In this document: piece after piece, positions 52,112 to 60,988 of the stretch
Position numbering within the stretch: the first letter of the stretch is position 1
How the letters are laid out: the number at the start of each line of letters is the position of its first letter
Notes under the pieces: generated by a model
Database searches by the model: none
Seen by the model: the letters and a program-made list of their open reading frames with translations, nothing else
Told to the model about the DNA's origin: nothing
Origin: Lacihabitans sp. CCS-44
GTDB taxonomy: Bacteria; Bacteroidota; Bacteroidia; Cytophagales; Spirosomataceae
Length of the DNA: 64,000 bases
NCBI RefSeq assembly: GCF_024343735.1
Contig: NZ_RJUE01000053.1
Coordinates: 1 to 64,000 of the forward strand
Direction: 5' to 3'
Translations under genes and position numbers: made by a program

Positions 52112-54052
52112 TCACAATATCCTCTCTAAATTAATTTCTGTATTTGGTCTAATTACTAACGGTACTTTTTCTACCTTCACGTTGCTAGCATCCAAACCAA
52201 ACCATTTGTGTTCAGGAGTAGTGAATTGTTTAATGAAGAAATAGGTTTCCATTATCAACTTCTCAAAAAATGGCAATTTGTTGTCATAGGATAAGTACTT
52301 TTCTAAAACTACAAACCTAAAATCACCAATCACATTCTGTTTGCTCAACGATTCATAACGGCTGGTAATGTCTACTTCTCCAGACTTTACCAAATCTTCC
52401 ACTACCTTTCTGAAATACAAATTGATTTTCTGTTCAACCCTAAAACCTAATTTAAAGTTAACTTTAATGATGTCGTCTTTAGCAATTACATCCACTTTAT
52501 ATTTTCTTGTGTATGGCTCATCGGTGGTATCTACATGAACAAACCAAAAAATATCCGCCCTTTTGGGTCTTTTTTCAAGAATAGAGTACATCACTTTTGA
52601 CTCAATGTCTGTTACCCTATTTGCATTTGACATAAAAATCAAATGAGTAGCATATTTAGGAATACTTTCGTCCTCACTTAGTTCTTTAAGGCCAGGAATA
52701 TACTTTTCAAGTTTTACATATTCTGTTAATCTATTCTTTATTTTGCTTGACCTATACCACACTATCATTATGCCTGCTATACAAGTAGCAATCAACAAAG
52801 AAACCCAACCACCATGTGAGAATTTCAATAAATTAGCTGCCAAAAAGCTCAATTCAATTGCTAAATAGACCACAAAAAACAAACCAACCCATATTTTGTT
52901 GAACTTGTGTGTATAAAGATAAACAACAGCCAATATGGTTGTCATCATCATAGTTATAGTTATCGCTAAACCATAAGCGGCTTCCATGTTTGTTGACTTT
53001 TCGAAATACAGTACAATTCCAATACAGCCCGCCAACAAAAACCAGTTTATAGAAGGAATATAAAGTTGTCCTTTTTTATCAGAAGGATAATTTAACTTAA
53101 CCTTTGGCCAAAAATAAAGCCTGATACCTTCAGAAATGAGCGTGTAAGAGCCCGTAATTAAGGCCTGGCTAGCTATAATAGCCGCCGCTGTTGCGATAAG
53201 AATAGCCGGCAACAAGAACCAATCTGGTACAACTTCGTAAAATGGTTTTCTATCTCCAAGGTATGTTCCGTGCTGAGAAATAGCCCAAGCACCTTGTCCA
53301 AAATAGTTTAACAATAATGTAATTTTTACAAAGATCCAACTTACTCTAATGTTTTTACGGCCACAATGCCCAAGGTCAGAGTATAAGGCCTCTGCCCCTG
53401 TGGTACATAAAAATACCGAGCCCAACAACCAAAATCCATCTTTGTGTAAAAACAAAAGTTTGTAAGCGTAATAAGGATTAATAGCTTTAAATATAGCAGG
53501 GTTATGAATTACTTGAGAAAGACCCAATACAGCTAACATCGTAAACCAAACAAGCATAATTGGCCCAAAAGCTCTTCCCACAACATTGGTTCCAAGTGAC
53601 TGAATTAAAAACAAAACAGTTAGTATTGCGATAACTATAGGTATTGTTTCTATTTCTGGGTATTTTATTTGAAGACCTTCTATGGCAGAAGAAACGGAAA
53701 TGGGCGGAGTAATTATACCATCCGCTAGCAGTGCGGCACCTCCAATAATTGCCGGAATGGTAAGCCACTTGGCATGACGACGAACCAAAGCGTAAAGAGC
53801 AAAAATACCTCCTTCTCCTCTGTTGTCAGCCCTTAATATAAGTATTACGTACTTAATCGTGGTCTGTAATGTTAAAGTCCAAAAAATCAATGATAATGAA
53901 CCGAATACTAACTCTTCGTCTATAATCTCTTTACCAATAATAGCCTGCATGACATAAAGCGGAGAGGTCCCGATGTCTCCAAAAATAATTCCGAGTGTAA
54001 CCAGTAAACCCCCAAGGCTCAAATTATTTGTTTCGTGGTGTTCTTTAGACAT
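52112..54052 (-). CDS. kup: Kup-type potassium uptake protein
   Basis: A 646-residue transporter of the KUP/HAK/KT family. The first helix carries the signature GIIFGDIGTSPLYVMQA, and about twelve helices follow with GEGGIFALYALV and LADGIITPPISV. A soluble C-terminal region of about 190 residues ends the protein. It imports potassium, probably by proton symport. Length is normal. A good promoter lies at 54076-54105. Confidence 0.95.
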   Translation of the reverse strand: MSKEHHETNNLSLGGLLVTLGIIFGDIGTSPLYVMQAIIGKEIIDEELVFGSLSLIFWTLTLQTTIKYVILILRADNRGEGGIFALYALVRRHAKWLTIPAIIGGAALLADGIITPPISVSSAIEGLQIKYPEIETIPIVIAILTVLFLIQSLGTNVVGRAFGPIMLVWFTMLAVLGLSQVIHNPAIFKAINPYYAYKLLFLHKDGFWLLGSVFLCTTGAEALYSDLGHCGRKNIRVSWIFVKITLLLNYFGQGAWAISQHGTYLGDRKPFYEVVPDWFLLPAILIATAAAIIASQALITGSYTLISEGIRLYFWPKVKLNYPSDKKGQLYIPSINWFLLAGCIGIVLYFEKSTNMEAAYGLAITITMMMTTILAVVYLYTHKFNKIWVGLFFVVYLAIELSFLAANLLKFSHGGWVSLLIATCIAGIMIVWYRSSKIKNRLTEYVKLEKYIPGLKELSEDESIPKYATHLIFMSNANRVTDIESKVMYSILEKRPKRADIFWFVHVDTTDEPYTRKYKVDVIAKDDIIKVNFKLGFRVEQKINLYFRKVVEDLVKSGEVDITSRYESLSKQNVIGDFRFVVLEKYLSYDNKLPFFEKLIMETYFFIKQFTTPEHKWFGLDASNVKVEKVPLVIRPNTEINLERIL

Positions 54053-54075
54053 TGATTTTTTTGTAAAAAAGTGTG

Positions 54076-54105
54076 CAAATGTAAGATAAATTTTTATTTA
54101 ACAAA
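54076..54105 (-). promoter_or_regulatory. Promoter of kup
   Basis: On the minus strand TTTG (54102-54105), an 18-base spacer and TACATTTG (54076-54083) match the consensus fully. Confidence 0.6.
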
Positions 54106-54173
54106 TATCTTTTTTGTTATAATTAGATAAAACAAAATTGGTATCATTAGAATTTTATAATCAAGCTTTTAAA

Positions 54174-54205
54174 GCAAAAGAGAAGGCCGAAGCCTCCTCT
54201 TTTGC
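54174..54205 (-). terminator. Terminator of the APC transporter gene, UUCG tetraloop
   Basis: GCAAAAGAG with GGC pairs with its complement around TTCG on the minus strand, a very stable GGC-UUCG-GCC cap with T-rich sequence in and after the 3' arm. Confidence 0.75.
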
Positions 54206-54229
54206 AAATAAACACCGATTAATTCATTT

Positions 54230-55717
54230 TCAATCCTTGTCCATCTGATTGAGATTACTGTTTCTTTGTCCGTAAATAAAGAAAACTATCAATCCTACCA
54301 ATAACCAAGCTATAGCCAACTTTTGAGCCAAGCCATTTAATAAAGCTATTAGACCAACATTGGTAATAATTCCTAATGGAGCTATCAATTTAAGCATAGG
54401 TGTTTTAAAAGGACGCTCTCTATTTGGGTCTTTAATTCTAAGTATTAGCACAGCAAGACAAACCATAGCGAAAGCAAACAAAGTACCGAAACTGGTCATA
54501 TCACTCAACACGCCTATGGGAGTAAAAGAGGCGACCAAAGAAACCACTAGTCCTACAAGGATTGTACTTTTCCAAGGGGTTTGAAAATTTGGATGTATTT
54601 GTTTGAAGAACTTTGGCAACAAACCGTCTTTTGCCATTCCTAGAAATACTCTAGTTTGACCCAACATCATAACCAACATAACTGAAATCAAACCAGTAGT
54701 AGCCGCAGCGGTAATTATAAGTACTGCCCAAGGTTTACCCACGTGATCAAATGCAAATGCTACAGGAGCCTTGAGTGCGTCCCCTGTAATTTCTTTGTAA
54801 TTGATCATTCCCGTAAGCACCAAAGAAACCATAATGTACAATACAGTACATATTAACAATGAAGCAATAATAGCAAATGGTACGTCTTTTTTTGGATTAA
54901 TGGCTTCTCCAGCCGATGTAGAAACCACATCAAAACCAATGTATGCAAAGAATATGGCAGCAGCACCACTTAATATACCTCTTATTCCATACGCTTCAGC
55001 CGACGTTCCATCCTCATGTTTAACCATTTCTGGCTCTGGAATAAATGGGTGCCAATTGTCAGCATTCACATAAAATGCTCCAACAATAATTACAAAAAGT
55101 ATAGCTGCAAGTTTAAGAACTACAATAAGATTATTGGTATTTCTAGCCTCCTTAATTCCTTTTACTAAAATCCATGTAACTACCCACGTAATAATAAAAG
55201 CTGGTAAATTAAACGCAAATGAAGATGGTTCTAAATTATGATTGGTTGCATAACTAGCTGCAGAAAATGGGTCATTTCTTAAATAATAAGGAATTTCAAT
55301 TCCGAATAAGTTAATGAGCTTATTAAAATACCCGGACCAACTAACTGCCACTGTCATTGCACCCATGGCGTATTCGAGTATTAAGCCCCAGCCAATAATC
55401 CAAGCAAACAATTCACCGATAGTTCCATAAGCATACGCATAAGCTGAGCCTTCTACCGGCAACATACCTGCAAACTCTGAATAACAAAGGGCTGCAAAAA
55501 CACAACCAATGCCAGCAACTATAAATGACAAAGCCAATGCTGGTCCAGCGTGATAATGTGCAGCAGTACCGGTCAAAACAAATATACCTCCGCCTATTAT
55601 GCCTCCAATACCAATCGCTGTAAGGCTCCACTTGCCCATCACGCGTTTCAATTGGTTATTTTTGATATCAGCCTCGTAAGCGGACATTGGTTTTTTTCGC
55701 CAAATACTTTTTTCCAT
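54230..55717 (-). CDS. APC-family cationic amino-acid transporter-like permease
   Basis: A 495-residue membrane protein with about twelve helices. The first has GIGGIIGGGIFVLTGTAAH, a typical APC substrate-binding break, and another has FFAYIGFDVVSTSAGEA, seen in the cationic amino-acid transporter (CAT/YfnA) group. The amino acid carried is not certain. It is a single gene with a strong terminator. Confidence 0.9.
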   Translation of the reverse strand: MEKSIWRKKPMSAYEADIKNNQLKRVMGKWSLTAIGIGGIIGGGIFVLTGTAAHYHAGPALALSFIVAGIGCVFAALCYSEFAGMLPVEGSAYAYAYGTIGELFAWIIGWGLILEYAMGAMTVAVSWSGYFNKLINLFGIEIPYYLRNDPFSAASYATNHNLEPSSFAFNLPAFIITWVVTWILVKGIKEARNTNNLIVVLKLAAILFVIIVGAFYVNADNWHPFIPEPEMVKHEDGTSAEAYGIRGILSGAAAIFFAYIGFDVVSTSAGEAINPKKDVPFAIIASLLICTVLYIMVSLVLTGMINYKEITGDALKAPVAFAFDHVGKPWAVLIITAAATTGLISVMLVMMLGQTRVFLGMAKDGLLPKFFKQIHPNFQTPWKSTILVGLVVSLVASFTPIGVLSDMTSFGTLFAFAMVCLAVLILRIKDPNRERPFKTPMLKLIAPLGIITNVGLIALLNGLAQKLAIAWLLVGLIVFFIYGQRNSNLNQMDKD

Positions 55718-56155
55718 GTTTTTAGTTTTAGAGTTTATTAATAAATCAAACGCAATTTAATCTAAAAAATGTTTGTATTGCAATTATGAATATTTAAAAA
55801 AAACCAAATAGTAACATTTTTAATAGTAAAAAGCAGCTTTTCAACTACAAAACTATTTTTGCTGCGTTTTTTTATTGTATCAACCTCAGCCAAGATTTAG
55901 AATGTTTTTCGGAGGAATTATGAGGTGATAATCCATCCAAAACAATCTATGTTAAAGATATAATATTTGAGTTTTTCAACAACCTTATGTAAAGTAGATT
56001 GCCCATTTCTAAAAAATATCAAATCAATTGTTTTTATAAAATACTCAGAAACTTATTCTAAATCAGTTAATTATAAATACAGGAATTTAATTATTATTCA
56101 AAATAGCAAATTTTAACTTTTTTAAGCATTAATTTTAAACACGTTTATACTAAAA
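55718..56155. other. 438-base intergenic region with one terminator-like hairpin
   Basis: No coding frame of note. GCAGC (55833-55837) pairs with GCTGC (55861-55865) around a 23-base loop and is followed by seven T (55867-55873), flanked by matching A-run, so it is terminator- or attenuator-like on the plus strand. Its transcript is unknown; a small RNA ending here is possible. The rest is A/T-rich promoter sequence for the two divergent genes. Confidence 0.4.
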
Positions 56156-57043
56156 ATGCTTAATAAAACCCTCATACTCTACTTATTCCCATTCTTTGCG
56201 TCAGCGATGAGCCATTCTGACACCCTATATTTTACTCTCAATGCACAAAACAATATTTGTATTAAAGCCCGCATAAATAATTCTGATACATTGAGTCTAA
56301 TGTTTCATACATCTTCTACAGGTATTACCGTTACGAAAGAAAGTCTTAAGGAGAAAATTTTATTGAAAGACAAACAAAACACAAATATTCAAACATGGGG
56401 CGGAAGAGCAGATGCCGAATTTAGTGAACACAATACCCTATTTATCAATAAATTAAAATGGGAAGACATAACAGTTTTTGTAAATGAAAATTCTGGCCCA
56501 AATACAGACGGCAAGTTTGGACATGACCTGTTTGCCAAAAAGATTGTAAGCCTAGATTATGATAAAAACTTGATGATAGTGGCTGAAACTCTGCCTATAA
56601 AATTGAAAGGATACCAGAAAATGAACTTGACTTTTTTAAACGGAAGTATGTTTCTTGATGGCAGATTAGAAATTGGCAAAGAGATATTTCAAGATAAATT
56701 CATGTTTCATTCGGGCTATGGTGGTGCAATACTTTTAGACCCCAAAATAGCTGAGAAGTACAACATGAAATCGCTCAAAACCATCAGCACTTCAGAACTG
56801 AAGGATTCTTACGGTAATGTTTTCAAGATAGAAACTAAACTATTGCCCAAAGCCAAAATTGGAAATAAAACACTCAAAAATGTGCCGATAAGCTTTGCTG
56901 CGAGATCCTCAGATATCCCCATGAAAGTGTTTGGTAATGACCTCTTGAAACGTTTCAATGTGATTTTTGATTTTCAGAAAAATGAAATTTATCTCAAGCC
57001 CAATGGATTATTTAAGCTCGCCTACAACTCAAAAAAAAAGTAG
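56156..57043 (+). CDS. Pepsin/retropepsin-like protein lacking both catalytic Asp
   Basis: A 295-residue exported protein with a leader (LILYLFPFFASAMS). It has the two-lobed layout of clan AA aspartic peptidases. The first active-site loop reads LSLMFHTSSTGITV (H51) where D-T/S-G is expected, and the second reads FMFHSGYGGAILL with His again for Asp. Other fold landmarks, such as GKFGHDLF and FGNDLLKRFNVIFDF, are normal. With both Asp replaced it is unlikely to be a classic protease; binding or a metal-dependent role is possible. Confidence 0.75.
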   Translation: MLNKTLILYLFPFFASAMSHSDTLYFTLNAQNNICIKARINNSDTLSLMFHTSSTGITVTKESLKEKILLKDKQNTNIQTWGGRADAEFSEHNTLFINKLKWEDITVFVNENSGPNTDGKFGHDLFAKKIVSLDYDKNLMIVAETLPIKLKGYQKMNLTFLNGSMFLDGRLEIGKEIFQDKFMFHSGYGGAILLDPKIAEKYNMKSLKTISTSELKDSYGNVFKIETKLLPKAKIGNKTLKNVPISFAARSSDIPMKVFGNDLLKRFNVIFDFQKNEIYLKPNGLFKLAYNSKKK

Positions 57044-57279
57044 AAAAACTGATTCACGTAGTTGTTTCATCTTCTTATAAAATATCATTCATAAAAAAAG
57101 GAGACATATAAAACCTATAAGTTTTTTAATAAAAAAACTTTGTAATGAGGTTAGAAAGCTAGGAAATAGAAACCTAATTTATCTGGATAAAAATAAATCT
57201 CAATTTTTGTCCAATTTTAAAATAGCTAATCGTCATGTATTTGAAAACGATTTTTAAAACCATTTAAACACAAAAAAAC

Positions 57280-57621
57280 ATGAGCGAATTTATGATGATT
57301 TTTAGAAGTGAGTACAACCCAAGTTTTACACCGTCGCCAGAACAAATGCAAGCAAGCATAAAACAATGGCAAGACTGGATAGGCGGTATAGCTGCTCAGG
57401 GCAAATTTGTGAGTACAAACAGATTGAGCTCGGTTGGCAGTAAAGTTCTGAAATCGAACAATGTAATTACTGATGGGCCGTATGCTGAGATAAAAGAAAT
57501 TGTGGGAGGAAACATAATCGTAAAAGCAAACAGTATGGACGAAGCCATGCACTTGGCTGAAGGCTGCCCGATTTTGTTTGTAGGCGGCCATGTGGAAGTT
57601 CGTGCTGTAATACCAATGTAA
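57280..57621 (+). CDS. YCII-related (DGPF-type) protein
   Basis: A 113-residue protein of the YCII/DGPF family. FMMIFRSEYN at the start, SSVGSKVLKSNNVITDGPYAE with the DGP motif, and AEGCPILFVGGHVEVRAVI at the end are typical. It is 1 base from the sigma-factor gene. In ECF42 systems such proteins are the standard neighbours and likely targets or partners of the sigma factor. Confidence 0.9.
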   Translation: MSEFMMIFRSEYNPSFTPSPEQMQASIKQWQDWIGGIAAQGKFVSTNRLSSVGSKVLKSNNVITDGPYAEIKEIVGGNIIVKANSMDEAMHLAEGCPILFVGGHVEVRAVIPM

Positions 57622-57622
57622 C

Positions 57623-58861
57623 ATGCCACAGCATATTTTGATCCAATCATTGTTTAAGACAGAGTACAGGAAAATAGTTTCTGTACTCTGTCGTGGTTTT
57701 GGACTAAAACACATCGAGATAGCGGAAGATCTCACCAACGACACATTTTTATTAGCCACCGAAACTTGGATGCAAAAGGGCGTTCCCGAAAACCCAACTG
57801 CTTGGCTATACACTGTTGCCAAAAACAAAACCAAAGATTTTTTGAAGCATAATAAAGTGTTTTCAGAAAAAATAGAAAACCAGATGGGTTATCATCAAAA
57901 TAACTTTGACGAATTTGAGCCAGATTTATCGCCGCAAAACATTCAAGACAGCCAACTTTCGATGATTTTTGCAGTTTGTAATCCTTCCATTCCGGTAGAG
58001 GCACAAGTAGGTTTGGCACTAAGAATTTTGTGCGGGTTTGGTATTGAAGAAATAGCGGAGGCTTTTCTTAGCAACAAGGAAACCATTAACAAGCGTCTTT
58101 TTAGAGCAAAAGAAAAACTAAAAACCGAAAACCCCGATTTAACCATTACTAGCCCATTAGAGATTGAAAAAAGACTAGATGCTGTACTGACCACAATATA
58201 TTTGGTTTTTAATGAAGGATATTATTCCTCCACTTCAAATCAGGGACTCAGGAAAGAATTTTGTTTGGAAGCTATGCGTTTGTGTTATTTTTTGATTGAA
58301 AACACCAGCACAAATCTCCCAAAAGTAAATGCTCTCATGGCTTTGATGTGTTTTCAGGCGTCACGATTAGATGCCAGAGTAGATGATTTTGGGAAAAATA
58401 TACTTTACGAAGACCAAAACAGAGATTTGTGGGACGAAGAACTCATTGCCAAAGCCAATTATTACTTGATAGCAAGTGCCAAAGGGCAAGAACTCACCAA
58501 ATATCATCTAGAAGCTTCTATTGCCTATTGGCATAGCACAAAAACGGAAACCAAAGACAAATGGGAGAAAATATTACAAAATTATAATCTGTTGTTACAA
58601 ATAGAATATTCGCCCATTGCTGCTCTGAATCGCACTTATGCATTATCTCGTGCCAACGGCAAAGATGTTGCGTTGCTGGAAGCACAAAAAATAAATCTAC
58701 AAGGAAATAATTTTTATCATTCATTGGTGGCTCATTTGCAGGAAGAAAGAAATCCGAAAATGGCGATTGAAGAATATCAGAAAGCCATAGAGCTGTCTAA
58801 AAATAAACAAGATAAAAGTCTATTTTTGGAAAAAATCGACAATCTTAGACTTTTGATATGA
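57623..58861 (+). CDS. ECF sigma factor with long C-terminal extension (ECF42-like)
   Basis: A 412-residue sigma-70-family protein. Region 2 is near residues 10-80 (HIEIAEDLTNDTFLLATETW, then NPTAWLYTVAKN) and region 4 near 110-165 (LRILCGFGIEEIAEAFLSNK with an HTH). About 240 residues of helical, TPR-like sequence follow (FNEGYYSSTSN, then repeats). ECF42 sigma factors have this extension and lie beside DGPF proteins, as here; they lack a classic anti-sigma factor and none is seen. Confidence 0.9.
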   Translation: MPQHILIQSLFKTEYRKIVSVLCRGFGLKHIEIAEDLTNDTFLLATETWMQKGVPENPTAWLYTVAKNKTKDFLKHNKVFSEKIENQMGYHQNNFDEFEPDLSPQNIQDSQLSMIFAVCNPSIPVEAQVGLALRILCGFGIEEIAEAFLSNKETINKRLFRAKEKLKTENPDLTITSPLEIEKRLDAVLTTIYLVFNEGYYSSTSNQGLRKEFCLEAMRLCYFLIENTSTNLPKVNALMALMCFQASRLDARVDDFGKNILYEDQNRDLWDEELIAKANYYLIASAKGQELTKYHLEASIAYWHSTKTETKDKWEKILQNYNLLLQIEYSPIAALNRTYALSRANGKDVALLEAQKINLQGNNFYHSLVAHLQEERNPKMAIEEYQKAIELSKNKQDKSLFLEKIDNLRLLI

Positions 58862-58907
58862 AAAGAAACGTAGTCATTTTTTATTTGTCTTTTTAAACAT
58901 CATTTAT

Positions 58908-59621
58908 ATGCTACCAAACATCTCACTTTCGATTACCCTATTTTTTGGATTAACCACCCTTTTTTGTTTATTTTTAGTCTATAATGTTCTGACATCTTCT
59001 TTGCAGACACGCAAGAGAGCATTAGGCATTTGTGTTGGATTTGTGGCATGGATAATCCTTCAAGCCATCATTACCCTAAAAAGTGTTTATATGAATAACT
59101 CAGATGTTTTTCCACCCAGAATTATAATTTTTGGTGTTTTTCCCATGTTGGTTTTCATGATTATTCTATTCATTTTACCACAAACCAGAAAAATAATTGA
59201 TTCATTATCAATAACTTCTCTTTTGTATTTGAATATAATAAGAATACCAGTAGAAATAGCGTTGTATGTGTTATTTCTAAACAAAACGATACCTGAAATT
59301 ATGACTTTTGAAGGAAGAAATTTCGATATTTTGGCAGGACTTACAGCTCCTATAATTGTATTTTTTTACAAAAAAGGGCTAAGCCCAAAACTACTTTTGG
59401 CTTGGCATTTTGCAGCCCTTATTTTGTTAGTCAATATAGTTTTTACGGCCATATTTTCCACCCCTTCGCCTTTTCAGAAATTTGGTTTTGAACAACCAAA
59501 CGTAGCTATATTAAGTTTTCCAATCAGCTGGCTACCTACTTTTATTGTTCCTATTGTTCTTTTTGGACATTTAGCATCCATTCGTATTTTGAGCAAAAAA
59601 CCTCAGAATGTTATCTCTTAA
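58908..59621 (+). CDS. Unknown multi-pass membrane protein (237 aa)
   Basis: Six or seven hydrophobic helices span the protein (SLSITLFFGLTTLFCLFLVY, ILFILPQTRKIIDSLSITS, LAWHFAALILLVNIVF). No conserved functional motif is recognised. It starts 46 bases after the sigma-factor gene on the same strand and may share its transcript. Confidence 0.75.
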   Translation: MLPNISLSITLFFGLTTLFCLFLVYNVLTSSLQTRKRALGICVGFVAWIILQAIITLKSVYMNNSDVFPPRIIIFGVFPMLVFMIILFILPQTRKIIDSLSITSLLYLNIIRIPVEIALYVLFLNKTIPEIMTFEGRNFDILAGLTAPIIVFFYKKGLSPKLLLAWHFAALILLVNIVFTAIFSTPSPFQKFGFEQPNVAILSFPISWLPTFIVPIVLFGHLASIRILSKKPQNVIS

Positions 59622-59721
59622 TTCAAATAGTTCTTTCCAATAGAACTTTGAAAAAGCTGGGAAGTTCTTAACCTAACTAGTTACTTTATGTAAATTGCTT
59701 GTTTTCTAAAGTACAGATATT

Positions 59722-60147
59722 ATGATTTTTAAGTCGATTATACAAAGGATAGCAAAAAAACCAAGTAAAATATTTTTAATGGATGCTTTTGGAGCTTTTT
59801 TAAGCACTTTGTTTTTGAGTAATATGATTTTGTTGAACTCTAAACTCCAATTAGGAATACCTCCCAAAACTCTTTTCATATTGGCATTTGTTGCGGCAAG
59901 TTTTAGTGTTTATTCGTTTTTATGTAGTTTTTTTGCAAAAGAAAAATGGCGGTTTTTTCTTAAAATTATTGTCTTATCTAACAGTTTTTATTGCATTCTG
60001 ACAGTTGTATTGGTATTTTCCTTTTTTAATCAACTAACCTTTTTAGAGCAGATTTACTTTTCGGGAGAATTGTTTGTACTACTTTTTCTGATATTTTTTG
60101 AATGGAAGATACTAAAAACGGCCAATCTAAATAACCATAACATCTAA
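59722..60147 (+). CDS. Unknown membrane protein (141 aa)
   Basis: Four predicted helices, with FGAFLSTLFLSNMILL near the start and VLFLIFFEWKILKTANLN at the end. The family is not recognised. It follows the 237-residue membrane protein after 100 bases and is convergent with the acyltransferase-like gene, 3 bases apart. Confidence 0.7.
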   Translation: MIFKSIIQRIAKKPSKIFLMDAFGAFLSTLFLSNMILLNSKLQLGIPPKTLFILAFVAASFSVYSFLCSFFAKEKWRFFLKIIVLSNSFYCILTVVLVFSFFNQLTFLEQIYFSGELFVLLFLIFFEWKILKTANLNNHNI

Positions 60148-60150
60148 AAA

Positions 60151-60945
60151 TCAGCTTTCTAAAACCTCAGGATTCTTAACGGCATACTTCAGGTATTTAA
60201 ATAACTTGCCAGCATGTGAAGCGTCCACCACTCTATGGTCGAGAGCGGCTCCGAGGGTAATGATTCTCCGTGGAATCACCTCATTATTAACCACCCATGC
60301 TTTGGATTTTACACCTCCCATTATCATCACAAAAGAGATGTTGGCAAAAGGAAAAAGTGCTGGAAAACCAATGTCTAACCCTAAAGTACCGATATTGGAA
60401 AGCATAAATGAGCCAAAGGTTTGTGGTTTGAGGTCTAGAAATGGCAATGAAATTCCCCAATCGATAAATAGCTTTTTGATGATGCCCACTATCCAGTTTC
60501 TGAATGGATACGGTATGGCCGACATGGTGTCTTTTAACTGCATCGTATTACTTTCAGAGCCTTTTCTCGACTTTTGAATCTCATGATTAAGCACTTCTAC
60601 AGACTCCGCATAGGTCAGTTGGTCAGCGTTTTTTACTATTACAGAAGACATTTCTCCATCAGCTTTCAGTACGCTAACTGCCACATTAATAGACGGAAAC
60701 GAATAAATATCCCCTCGTTTAGAGTAAGAATTCAGTTCAGGAATGTCGTTGCTTATGGCCCGAGATGTAGCCAACAAAAAGAAGTGGGTCAGGGTGATTT
60801 TTAACCCTTCCTTTCTCTTTTTTTCAATATAAATCTCCAAGTCTGTCACATCAATTTCTACCGAACCAAAAATTTTAGAATCATTTGGTTTTTTGTAAAT
60901 CGTAGAGGCTATTTGTCGCCAAGCAGTATTGAGGTTTTCGGTCAA
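60151..60945 (-). CDS. Stand-alone 2-oxoacid dehydrogenase E2-like acyltransferase domain
   Basis: A 264-residue protein made only of the E2 catalytic domain. The active-site block ALDHRVVDASHAG with the catalytic His and Asp, TFGSFMLSNIGTLGLD and INVAVSVLKADGEM are visible. There is no lipoyl or E1/E3-binding domain and no dehydrogenase gene nearby, so it is not part of a normal multienzyme complex. It probably acts as a free acyltransferase of unknown substrate. The start codon is TTG. Confidence 0.85.
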   Translation of the reverse strand: MTENLNTAWRQIASTIYKKPNDSKIFGSVEIDVTDLEIYIEKKRKEGLKITLTHFFLLATSRAISNDIPELNSYSKRGDIYSFPSINVAVSVLKADGEMSSVIVKNADQLTYAESVEVLNHEIQKSRKGSESNTMQLKDTMSAIPYPFRNWIVGIIKKLFIDWGISLPFLDLKPQTFGSFMLSNIGTLGLDIGFPALFPFANISFVMIMGGVKSKAWVVNNEVIPRRIITLGAALDHRVVDASHAGKLFKYLKYAVKNPEVLES

Positions 60946-60988
60946 TCGGTTAAAAATTTATGCAAAAATAATAAAAACTATATTTATT

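Noticed and set aside
55912-55930. GGAGGA followed by ATG as a leader peptide start
   Set aside because: The frame stops after two codons (ATG AGG TGA); no downstream gene uses this site.
57119-57140. A/T hairpin AAGTTTTTT/AAAAAACTT as terminator
   Set aside because: The stem is made almost only of A-T pairs and no clear transcript ends there; evidence is too thin.
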